NCBI GenBank assembly: GCA_025352865.1
Contig: JANXSB010000029.1
Coordinates: 1-5,385, forward strand
Length of the DNA stretch: 5,385 bases
Source of the DNA: Chthoniobacter sp.
Lineage (GTDB): Bacteria; Verrucomicrobiota; Verrucomicrobiia; Chthoniobacterales; Chthoniobacteraceae
Direction: 5' to 3'
This document shows positions 1 through 5,385 of this stretch, in pieces. The notes under the pieces were generated by a model. It was not told the origin of the DNA and made no database searches. It was given only the letters and a program-made list of their open reading frames with translations. The translations under genes and the position numbers were made by a program. Numbering within the stretch: position 1 is the stretch's first letter; each line of letters begins with the position of its first letter.

Positions 1-1034
1 TCGTAGGTTCTCCCGTTTCCCGAAAGCACATCATCGCGGAGGATGAAGGCTTCGCCGCCTGACGGACGTTCAAAGACGGCAAAGCTTTGCTGATCGGCGG
101 CCAGGAGCAGAATAATCGGTGTTACTCCGATGGTGTCGTTAATGATGCGTTCTTCACTCAGGCGGTTCCAATCATAGGCTTTGCAGACCTCACCGATTTG
201 CAGGCCGACCACCCATGACTTGTCTTTCCATGACGAGTGCTCCGTGCGCGTCAGCTTACCCTTGCTCTCGCCGCGCTCAAATTTCCCCTCAGTGTCATAA
301 TGCTCTGCCGAGGCTTCGTCGGCCTGCATGACCAACCCATCGGGATGCAGTTCAAACCATTTGCGAACGGTAAGCTGCGCCGAATCTGCCTCGGGCAGCA
401 TGGCACCTTTCAATGGCCCAGCCACCGCCTCGCCGGTGGATTGCCTCCACCAACTGCGGGTCGTGGCGTCCTCGAACATGGCGTTGAAATGATCCATGCC
501 CACGAGACGGAATGTTTCCCGATGTCCTTTGACGATGGGCTCAAAGCACCGCCCCGTCCGGCAAACGCTGCAATAGGTAACTAACACCGGCTTTCCGCCC
601 ACCGTATCCCGCACCTGATGATGATAGACCAGAAACCGGATGGGATAAGCTTTAGCCTCACCCTGATGCTCGACGCCGATGACCACGGCATCGTCATCGA
701 CCTTGTTTTCACTCTGCGGCCTGAAGGTGAGCGTGCGGGGCTGCTTGAACATGCTCTCGGCAGTCATCTGGAAATTGCCGATCAGCACGACGGCGAGGGT
801 GATGAGCGAAGCGGTGAGCGGCAGCTTTCTGGCCCCGACGGGAAATCCGCGGATACTTCCGGCGGCGATCACCAGCAGGAAAGCGATCCTGAAAAACCAC
901 CGGTGGGTGTGGAGAAAGTAAGCCGCGCCGAGGCTGTCCCAGCCCTGGCTGCCGGGTAGCGGCATGATGAAATACACCCGCAGAATTTCAAACACGGCGA
1001 GGCCCGCCAAGCCGGTGCAGAGAATCTTGTTCAT
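1..1034 (-). CDS. DUF3179 domain membrane protein, C-terminus cut by the window edge
   Basis: Reading the minus strand from the ATG at 1034-1032 gives 344 uninterrupted codons to the left edge, so the C-terminus is missing. The N-terminus has three hydrophobic stretches, about residues 4-25, 46-62 and 71-90, which look like membrane anchors. From about residue 95 the sequence matches DUF3179 (PF11376): a GEAKAYPIR segment (125-133), DTVGGKPV (143-150), then YCSVCRTG (154-161) with Cys155, Cys158 and an extra Cys163, and GEAVAGPLKG (201-210). A second KAY...NDTIG unit at residues 274-311 repeats the 117-154 unit. No function is established for the family to my knowledge; the CxxC suggests metal or redox chemistry, which is inference. 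Some family members are named '(seleno)protein' in databases, but no in-frame TGA occurs here. The start is preceded by no clear Shine-Dalgarno site. The gene lies 40 nt after argS on the same strand and may be co-transcribed. Its G+C is visibly lower than that of glgA. Confidence 0.85.
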   Translation of the reverse strand, partial: MNKILCTGLAGLAVFEILRVYFIMPLPGSQGWDSLGAAYFLHTHRWFFRIAFLLVIAAGSIRGFPVGARKLPLTASLITLAVVLIGNFQMTAESMFKQPRTLTFRPQSENKVDDDAVVIGVEHQGEAKAYPIRFLVYHHQVRDTVGGKPVLVTYCSVCRTGRCFEPIVKGHRETFRLVGMDHFNAMFEDATTRSWWRQSTGEAVAGPLKGAMLPEADSAQLTVRKWFELHPDGLVMQADEASAEHYDTEGKFERGESKGKLTRTEHSSWKDKSWVVGLQIGEVCKAYDWNRLSEERIINDTIGVTPIILLLAADQQSFAVFERPSGGEAFILRDDVLSGNGRTY

Positions 1035-1074
1035 GGCTTATTACGGTCGCCTGAGCCGGGCTGAGTATGGTGAG

Positions 1075-2817
1075 CTACATCCGCTCCGGCACTTCGATGC
1101 CGAGGAGGCCGAGGCCGCGCTGGAGGGTGCGGGCGGTGACTTCGCAGAGGGTGAGGCGGCTGGCGCGAGAGGCTTCGTCAGCTTTGAGCACATGGCACGC
1201 TTCAAAGAAGCTGTGGAAGGTGGAGGCGAGTTCGTAGAGGTAGTTGCAGAGCAGATTTGGACGGCAATCATCAAGCACCTGCGGCAGCACCTCTCCGAAT
1301 TGGAAAAGTTTTTTGGCTAGAACCAACTCAGCAGGCTCGGAAAGGATGATGGTGGACGACTGGCTGTTGATTCCGGCTTCTACCGCTTTGCGAAAAATCG
1401 ACCGGATGCGGACATAAGCGTTTTGCAGATACGGCGCGGTGTTGCCTTGGAGCGCGAGCATTTTGTCCCAGGAAAAAACGTAGTCGCTCTGCCGGTTGGG
1501 CAGCAGGTCGGCGTACTTCACCGCGCCGAGGCCAATGACACGCGCGATCTCGCGGCGCTCGGCCTCGGGCAGCGCGGGGTTTTTCTCGCTGACGATGGCG
1601 AAGGCGCGCTCCTCCGCTTCGTCGAGCAGGCCGGCGAGCTTGATGGTCTCGCCGCTGCGGGTTTTGAAGGGCTTGCCATCGTCACCGAGGATGGAGCCGA
1701 ACCAGACGTGCGCGAGCCGCGCGGAAACCTCCGGGTGCCAGCGCCGGAAGATGGCGAAGAGCTGGCGGAAGTGGTGCTGCTGGCGGCCGTCGGTGACGTA
1801 GAGGATTTCGTCGGGCGCAAACTCGCGCAGGCGGTAGGCGAGCGTGGCGAGGTCGGTGGTGGTGTAGTTCGCTGCGCCGTCGGCTTTCTGCACGAGCGCG
1901 GGCATGTCCACCCATTGGCCGTCGCGCGAGATGAGGAACGGGTCTTCCTTTTCCGGCACCGAGCCGTCGGAAAAAACGCAGAGCGCGCCCTCGCTCTCGC
2001 GGGCGATGCCGCGCGCGACGAGTTCATCGACCACTTTCCAGAGCCATTGGTTGTAAAAGCTCTCACCCAAGGTGACATCAAATGAAATACCAAGGCGGCT
2101 GTAGATTACGTCGAATTGCGCCTGCGAGAGCCGCTGCATTTCGCGCCAAAGAACGAGGTTTTCCTCATTGCCGCCTTGGAGTTCCACGAGTTCGTGGTGG
2201 ACGGCATCGAGCGTGGCGGGGTCTTCTTTGCACCGTGCAGAGACGAGCTTGTAAAGGCGCTCCATTTCGCCGAGCGGATCGGCTTCGAGCGCGGCGTGGT
2301 TCAGCTCGTTTTTCCAGCCGTGGAGAAGCATGCCGAACTGCGTGCCCCAGTCGCCGATGTGGTTGTCGCGCACGACGGTGTGGCCGATGAAGGCGGCGAT
2401 GCGGGCGAGGGCGTCGCCGAGGATGGTGGAGCGGATGTGGCCGACGTGCATCGGCTTGGCGACATTGGGCGAGCTAAAGTCGATGACGTATTTCTTCGGC
2501 CGCACCGGCGCGGAGATGCCGAGCTTTTCATCGGCGGCGAGCACGGCGAAACGCTCCGCAAGCCACATGGGTTTCAGCCGGAAATTGATGAACCCCGCGC
2601 CGGCGATCTCCGGCGGCTCGCACATTTCGGCGGTGTCGAGTTTGTCGATGATCTCCTGCGCGAGCTGCCGCGGGTTGGCGCGCTGCTGCTTAGCGAGGAT
2701 CATCGCGATGTTCGTCTGGTAGTCGCCGAAGCGCGTGTCCGTGGCGGGCTGCACGCGGGCGTCCGCGTGGCCGCTGGCGGCGCGGAGTTTCGCTTCGAGT
2801 TGGGATGAAATGGTCAT
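1075..2817 (-). CDS. argS: Arginyl-tRNA synthetase (ArgRS)
   Basis: This 580-residue cytoplasmic class Ia synthetase charges tRNA-Arg with arginine using ATP. The N-terminal tRNA-recognition domain covers about residues 1-85, with GDYQTN at 31-36. The catalytic Rossmann core has the HIGH signature as HVGH (124-127) in the FSSPNVAKPMHVGHIRST context (114-131), DWGTQFG (156-162), YTTTDLATLAYR (318-329) and YVTDGRQQHHF (350-360). The KMSKS position is the ArgRS-typical degenerate PFKTRSG (383-389). The anticodon-binding DALR domain starts near GNTAPYLQ (458-465) with YVRIRSI (468-474), and the protein ends in the family-typical LGIEVPERM. Length is close to E. coli ArgS (577). The ATG at 2817-2815 is chosen because MTISSQLEAKL is where homology begins; an in-frame ATG at 2862 would add 15 non-family residues. 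No Shine-Dalgarno motif precedes the start. A 280-nt spacer holding a palindromic repeat separates it from the upstream EIIA gene. Confidence 0.97.
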   Translation of the reverse strand: MTISSQLEAKLRAASGHADARVQPATDTRFGDYQTNIAMILAKQQRANPRQLAQEIIDKLDTAEMCEPPEIAGAGFINFRLKPMWLAERFAVLAADEKLGISAPVRPKKYVIDFSSPNVAKPMHVGHIRSTILGDALARIAAFIGHTVVRDNHIGDWGTQFGMLLHGWKNELNHAALEADPLGEMERLYKLVSARCKEDPATLDAVHHELVELQGGNEENLVLWREMQRLSQAQFDVIYSRLGISFDVTLGESFYNQWLWKVVDELVARGIARESEGALCVFSDGSVPEKEDPFLISRDGQWVDMPALVQKADGAANYTTTDLATLAYRLREFAPDEILYVTDGRQQHHFRQLFAIFRRWHPEVSARLAHVWFGSILGDDGKPFKTRSGETIKLAGLLDEAEERAFAIVSEKNPALPEAERREIARVIGLGAVKYADLLPNRQSDYVFSWDKMLALQGNTAPYLQNAYVRIRSIFRKAVEAGINSQSSTIILSEPAELVLAKKLFQFGEVLPQVLDDCRPNLLCNYLYELASTFHSFFEACHVLKADEASRASRLTLCEVTARTLQRGLGLLGIEVPERM

Positions 2818-3097
2818 TGGGAAAAGGAGCGCGAGATTGCGCGAGCATACGCAGGCGCGCAAGCGGGGACGCGCACAGACGGCGGCTCAAGCACCATAAA
2901 CGGTGTCATTCTGAGCGGAGTTCCGGGTGGGCGCAGGCGGGCCGGAACGCAGTCGAAGAATCCCGGCGGTTCTGTGCGGTGTCGTCTGTGAAGGGCGGGA
3001 TCCTTCGACTGCGCTGCGCCCGCCTTTCCGCCTCCGCTCCGCTCAGGATGACACGCGTCTGAAACCTTCATGCACTCCACACACAGCCAATCGACAG
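2818..3097. other. Non-coding spacer between the EIIA gene and argS
   Basis: About 280 nt without a credible gene. The central 2903-3054 portion is a nested inverted repeat, described separately. The 2818-2902 part (argS leader side) is G+C-rich and I see neither a strong promoter nor a Shine-Dalgarno motif in it on the minus strand; a weak TATGCT-like hexamer lies around 2843-2848 without a matching -35. Short frames crossing the spacer, such as 2805-3062 on the plus strand, encode only peptide translated from the repeat (runs like HSERSS and SAPLRMTR) and are not considered genes. Confidence 0.7.
2903..3054. repeat. Nested imperfect inverted repeat of the 'gtcattctgagc' dispersed type
   Basis: The outer arms are gtgtcattctgagcggag at 2903-2920 and ctccgctcaggatgacac at 3037-3054, which are reverse complements at 17 of 18 positions. 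The inner arms are cgcagtcgaagaatccc at 2948-2964 and gggatccttcgactgcg at 2997-3013, complementary at 16 of 17. Between outer and inner arms both sides are G+C-rich and related but imperfectly paired; the central loop is about 2965-2996. The sequence could fold into a long hairpin in RNA or a cruciform in DNA. I recognise the ATTCTGAGC...GTCGAAGAATCC wording as a dispersed intergenic palindrome seen in many environmental bacterial genomes; it is often mistranslated into spurious peptides with runs like HPERS or PLRMT. It encodes no protein, so if mobile it would be a non-autonomous MITE- or REP-like element. No target-site duplication is obvious. Confidence 0.8.
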
Positions 3098-3553
3098 CTA
3101 CGAGTTCTGGAAGATCGCGAGGATTTCCTCGGGCGTCGGCGCGGTGCCGAGGCGCTCGCGGACGGCGCGGTCGTTGAGGAATTTCGCGATGGCCGCGAGG
3201 GTGCGGAGGTGGGTCTGGAACTGGTCCTTGGGCACGACGAAGAGGACGATGAATTTCACCGGCGCATTGTCGAGCGAGTCGAACTCGATGCCGGTGGACG
3301 AGCGGCCAAACGCGGCGACGACCTTTTCCACGCGGTCCGACGAGGCGTGCGGGATGGCGATGCCGAAGCCGATGCCGGTGCTCATCGTCTCCTCGCGCTG
3401 GCGGAGAGCGGCGAGGACCACGTCGCGATCGGCGGGTTTGACCTGCTGCTGCGCGACGAGGAGATCGACCAGCTCCACGATGGCGGACCACCTTTCCGTG
3501 GCTTTCATCTCGGGGATGATTTGGTGGATCGTGAGTAAGTTGCCGAGTGTCAT
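3098..3553 (-). CDS. PTS EIIA domain protein, fructose/nitrogen-regulatory (PtsN-like) type
   Basis: This 151-residue soluble protein is a single EIIA domain of the fructose/mannitol/Ntr family (PF00359). Such proteins accept phosphate from HPr or NPr on a histidine, and pass it to an EIIB or act as regulators. The active-site context is REETMSTGIGFGIAIPHA (53-70), with His69 the expected phosphorylation site. The C-terminal half has VKFIVLFVVPKDQFQTHL (98-115) and LRTLAAIAKFLND (115-127), typical of the fold. Length matches stand-alone EIIA-Ntr proteins. No EIIB, EIIC, HPr or EI gene is in the window, so a regulatory role is more likely than sugar transport; that is inference. The ATG at 3553-3551 gives the usual N-terminus (LLTIHQIIPEMKATERWSAI). 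It is divergent from glgA, and a plausible promoter lies at 3587-3614. The Shine-Dalgarno site is weak at best (GGA about 12 nt before the start). It could be labelled ptsN, but specificity cannot be decided from sequence. Confidence 0.93.
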   Translation of the reverse strand: MTLGNLLTIHQIIPEMKATERWSAIVELVDLLVAQQQVKPADRDVVLAALRQREETMSTGIGFGIAIPHASSDRVEKVVAAFGRSSTGIEFDSLDNAPVKFIVLFVVPKDQFQTHLRTLAAIAKFLNDRAVRERLGTAPTPEEILAIFQNS

Positions 3554-3586
3554 TCGAGTGAGTGATCCGGGGGAAAAGTGGGGGCG

Positions 3587-3614
3587 AATCTAACAACCGG
3601 CGTTTTGATGACAA
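3587..3614 (-). promoter_or_regulatory. Putative sigma-70-like promoter for the EIIA gene
   Basis: On the minus strand, TTGTCA (3614-3609) matches five of six bases of the TTGACA -35 box, and TAGATT (3592-3587) matches four of six of the TATAAT -10 box, with a 16-nt spacer. Transcription would start near 3580 and leave a 5' leader of about 27 nt before the EIIA ATG at 3553. It is one of the few A+T-richer patches in the divergent spacer. The match is by eye and untested; PVC-type promoters need not follow the E. coli consensus. Confidence 0.4.
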
Positions 3615-3687
3615 GTGCCATTTGGGCGGGGCGCGCGGGCGCAAGTCTTCCTCGTCAACGCGCAGGGCGGGCGGTATTTCAGGGCGC

Positions 3688-5112
3688 ATGAAAATCCTCC
3701 TCACCGCCAGCGAAATGGACCCGTTCGCGCGCACCGGCGGACTGGGCGATGTGCTGGAGGCGCTGCCCGCCGCGCTCGCCGCGCGGGGGCATGAGGTGAG
3801 CGTGGTGCTGCCGTGCTACCGCGGGCTGCGCGAGCGGGCGCGCGACACGGGGGTGAAGATCGCGGTGCAAATCGGCGGGCGGCGGCTGCAGGCGGAAATC
3901 TGGGAATGCACGGCGCCGAACGGCGTGCAGGTTTTCCTCGTGCGGCGTGACGAGTATTTCGACCGTCCCGGATTTTACGGCGCGGAAGGGCGCGATTTTC
4001 CGGACAACGCCGAGCGGTTCATCTATTTCTCGAAGGCCGTGGTCGAACTGGCGCGGCGGGTCGTGCCGCCAGCGGAAATCATCCACGCGCACGACTGGCA
4101 GACGGCGCTGGTGCCGGTGCTGGTGCGGGAGCGGCGGCTGCCGTTCAAGACGGCGCTGACGATTCACAACCTCGCGTTTCAGGGCAGCTTCGACGGCTGG
4201 GATTTCGGGCTGACGAATCTGCCGGGGGAATACTTCGGGGCGAAGGGCGTGGAGTTTTTCGGGCGGCTGAATCTGCTCAAAGGAGGGATGCTTTTCGCGG
4301 ATGCGATCACCACGGTGAGCGAGCGGTATTCGCGCGAAATCCAGACGCCCGCGCAGGGCAGCGGGCTCGACGCGGTGGTGCGCGAGCAGGCGCACAAGCT
4401 GACGGGGATTCTGAACGGCGCGGACTACCGGATTTGGAATCCGGCGACGGACACGCGGCTGCCGGAACGCTTTTCGCCGGACGCACTCGCGGGAAAAAAA
4501 GCGTGCCGCGAGGCGCTGCTCGCGGCGTGCGGACTCACGCCGTCGCCGCGCGGGCCGGTGTTCGCGATTGTCTCTCGTCTGGCGGAGCAAAAGGGCATCG
4601 ACCTGCTGCTGCCGCTGCTCGACCGGCTGCTCGCGGATGATGTGCGGCTGGTCATTCTCGGCGAAGGCGATCCGGCGTATGAGCGCGAACTTTTCATCGC
4701 GAGCAAGCGCCACGCGGGACGTTTTGCTTTCCGGCAGAGCATGGATGAAACGCTGTCGCATCTCATCTACGCGGGCGCGGATGCGTTTCTCATCCCGTCG
4801 CATTTCGAGCCGTGCGGGCTGAGCGCGATGTATTCGCTGAAGTACGGCACGCTCCCAATCGCCCACGCGACGGGCGGGCTTTTCGAGACGATTCAGGACT
4901 ACGACCCGACGAACGAAAGCGGCCACGGTTTTCTCTTTTTCGACGCCACCCCCGAGGCACTGTGGGATGCGATCATCCGCGCGAAGCGTTACTTTGCCGA
5001 CCCGCCGCAATGGCAGGCGCTGATGCGGCGCGCGATGCGCTGCGATTTTTCGTGGGCCAAGGCGGTGCCGGGATACGAGGCGGTGTACGCCGGAATCCTC
5101 GGTCGGAAATGA
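3688..5112 (+). CDS. glgA: Glycogen synthase (ADP-glucose type, GT5)
   Basis: This 474-residue cytoplasmic GT-B glycosyltransferase extends alpha-1,4-glucan using ADP-glucose (E. coli GlgA is 477). The N-terminal GT5 domain starts MKILLTASEMDPFARTGGLGDV; the ADP-glucose motif usually written K-x-G-G-L has Arg15 in place of the lysine. Further motifs are IHAHDWQ (132-138), TIHNLAFQG (158-166, His160) and GILNGADYRIWNP (240-252). The C-terminal GT1-like domain shows VSRLAEQKG (295-303) with Arg297 and Lys302, LGEGD (334-338), FEPCGLSAMYSLKYGT (373-388) with catalytic Glu374 and Cys376, and ATGGL (404-408). The ATG at 3688 is chosen because family homology begins exactly there; the open frame extends to an ATG at 3562, but the extra 42 residues are low-complexity Arg/Ser/Gly. 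Only a weak AGGG, very close to the ATG, could act as Shine-Dalgarno. The next gene starts 4 nt after the stop. No glgB, glgC or glgP lies in the window. Confidence 0.97.
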   Translation: MKILLTASEMDPFARTGGLGDVLEALPAALAARGHEVSVVLPCYRGLRERARDTGVKIAVQIGGRRLQAEIWECTAPNGVQVFLVRRDEYFDRPGFYGAEGRDFPDNAERFIYFSKAVVELARRVVPPAEIIHAHDWQTALVPVLVRERRLPFKTALTIHNLAFQGSFDGWDFGLTNLPGEYFGAKGVEFFGRLNLLKGGMLFADAITTVSERYSREIQTPAQGSGLDAVVREQAHKLTGILNGADYRIWNPATDTRLPERFSPDALAGKKACREALLAACGLTPSPRGPVFAIVSRLAEQKGIDLLLPLLDRLLADDVRLVILGEGDPAYERELFIASKRHAGRFAFRQSMDETLSHLIYAGADAFLIPSHFEPCGLSAMYSLKYGTLPIAHATGGLFETIQDYDPTNESGHGFLFFDATPEALWDAIIRAKRYFADPPQWQALMRRAMRCDFSWAKAVPGYEAVYAGILGRK

Positions 5113-5116
5113 CGCC

Positions 5117-5385
5117 GTGCTGCCGGAGCTAATCACGCCGATTCCCGGCCCGCGCTCGCTGGCGCTGGCGGAGAAACTGCGGCGGCACGAGTCGCGCAAC
5201 GTCACGTTTCTCGCCAACGATTTCCCCGTTTTCTGGCAGCGCGCGGACGGCGTGAACGTGTGGGACGCGGACGGGAACCGCTTTCTCGATCTCACGTCGG
5301 CCTTCGGCGTGAGCGGGCTCGGGCACACGAACGCGGAGGTGCGCGCGGCGCTCGTGGCGCAGTCGGGCGAGCTGCTGCACGCGAT
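5117..5385 (+). CDS. Class III PLP-dependent aminotransferase, N-terminal fragment
   Basis: Only 89 codons are visible before the right edge. The sequence LPELITPIPGPRSLALAEK, ESRNVTFL (25-32), DGVNVWDADGNRFLDLTSAF (44-63) and GVSGLGHTNAEV (64-75) is the standard N-terminal region of class III (subgroup II) aminotransferases. These move an amino group from an omega-amino or similar donor to a keto acid using pyridoxal phosphate. The PLP lysine and the substrate-defining residues lie beyond the window, so GABA, ornithine/acetylornithine, diaminobutyrate and other types cannot be separated. The GTG at 5117 is the best start: it sits 4 nt after the glgA stop, in the frame of the homology, with no nearer in-frame ATG visible; a GGA about 10 nt upstream is a weak Shine-Dalgarno candidate. 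Co-transcription, perhaps translational coupling, with glgA is likely from the spacing. The ATG at 5109 overlapping the glgA stop is in another frame and reaches a stop after seven codons. Confidence 0.88.
   Translation, partial: MLPELITPIPGPRSLALAEKLRRHESRNVTFLANDFPVFWQRADGVNVWDADGNRFLDLTSAFGVSGLGHTNAEVRAALVAQSGELLHA

Noticed and set aside
1045..1065. Possible terminator hairpin between argS and the DUF3179 gene
   Set aside because: Only a 4-bp agcc/ggct pairing with a one-base loop is present and no T-run follows, which is too weak to call.
237..1320. Plus-strand frames of 113-118 codons opposite the DUF3179 gene and the argS 3' end
   Set aside because: The minus strand carries a continuous 344-codon DUF3179 frame here and a complete argS end; the plus frames show no family features.
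1423..2808. Two plus-strand frames of 220 and 230 codons (1423-2085 and 2116-2808) antisense to argS
   Set aside because: They mirror argS codons, are rich in Gly/Glu/Val/Arg without domain signatures, and sit entirely inside a gene with all ArgRS motifs intact.
2903..3054. Possible CRISPR or tandem repeat unit
   Set aside because: The arms are inverted rather than direct and there is no regular repeat-spacer series.
2805..3062. An 85-codon plus-strand frame across the palindromic repeat
   Set aside because: Nearly all of its product comes from the dispersed repeat (HSERSS, APLRMTR), a known source of false gene calls.
3562..3687. A 42-residue N-terminal extension of GlgA from the ATG at 3562
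   Set aside because: The extra residues are low-complexity Arg/Ser/Gly, family homology begins at the ATG at 3688, and the extension would overlap the probable EIIA promoter region.
2814..3734. A 306-codon minus-strand frame covering the EIIA gene and the repeat
   Set aside because: It overlaps the EIIA gene in another frame and its C-terminal part is the repeat translated into typical spurious runs (HPERSGG, GTPLRMTP). The EIIA frame has clear family homology and this one has none.
3679..5328. A 549-codon open frame on the minus strand, antisense to glgA and longer than it
   Set aside because: The translation is Arg/His/Ala-rich without recognisable domains, and it covers all of glgA plus the start of the aminotransferase. 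High G+C with strong third-position bias suppresses stops in antisense frames, which explains it.

Overview
The window is high-G+C bacterial chromosome carrying three complete genes and two that run off the edges. Protein wording (GlgA, the lone fructose/Ntr-type EIIA, a class III aminotransferase), weak or absent Shine-Dalgarno sites, and a palindromic 'gtcattctgagc...' dispersed repeat suggest a Verrucomicrobiota/PVC-like or similar environmental lineage. That placement is an impression from sequence, not a computed result.

Layout, left to right. Positions 1-1034 (minus) hold the N-terminal 344 residues of a membrane-anchored DUF3179 protein, cut by the left edge. Positions 1075-2817 (minus) hold argS, a complete arginyl-tRNA synthetase of E. 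coli-like length, 40 nt upstream of the DUF3179 gene on the same strand. Positions 2818-3097 are a 280-nt spacer without a gene, largely occupied by a nested, imperfect inverted repeat (2903-3054). Positions 3098-3553 (minus) hold a stand-alone PTS EIIA domain protein of the fructose/nitrogen-regulatory type. Positions 3554-3687 are a divergent intergenic region with a plausible sigma-70-like promoter firing toward the EIIA gene. Positions 3688-5112 (plus) hold glgA, a complete bacterial glycogen synthase. From 5117 to the right edge (plus) is the start of a class III PLP aminotransferase, 4 nt after the glgA stop.

Functionally the window mixes housekeeping translation (argS), carbon storage (glgA), a likely PTS-type regulatory phosphocarrier (EIIA), amino-group metabolism (aminotransferase) and a protein of unknown function. 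The two transcription units diverge from 3554-3687. The minus unit is EIIA, then argS, then DUF3179, interrupted by the repeat; the plus unit is glgA then the aminotransferase. I see no CRISPR array, tRNA, rRNA, transposase or phage gene, and no convincing new multi-gene system. The items most worth checking are the palindromic repeat, the Lys-to-Arg change in the ADP-glucose motif of GlgA, and the duplicated half-domain of the DUF3179 protein.
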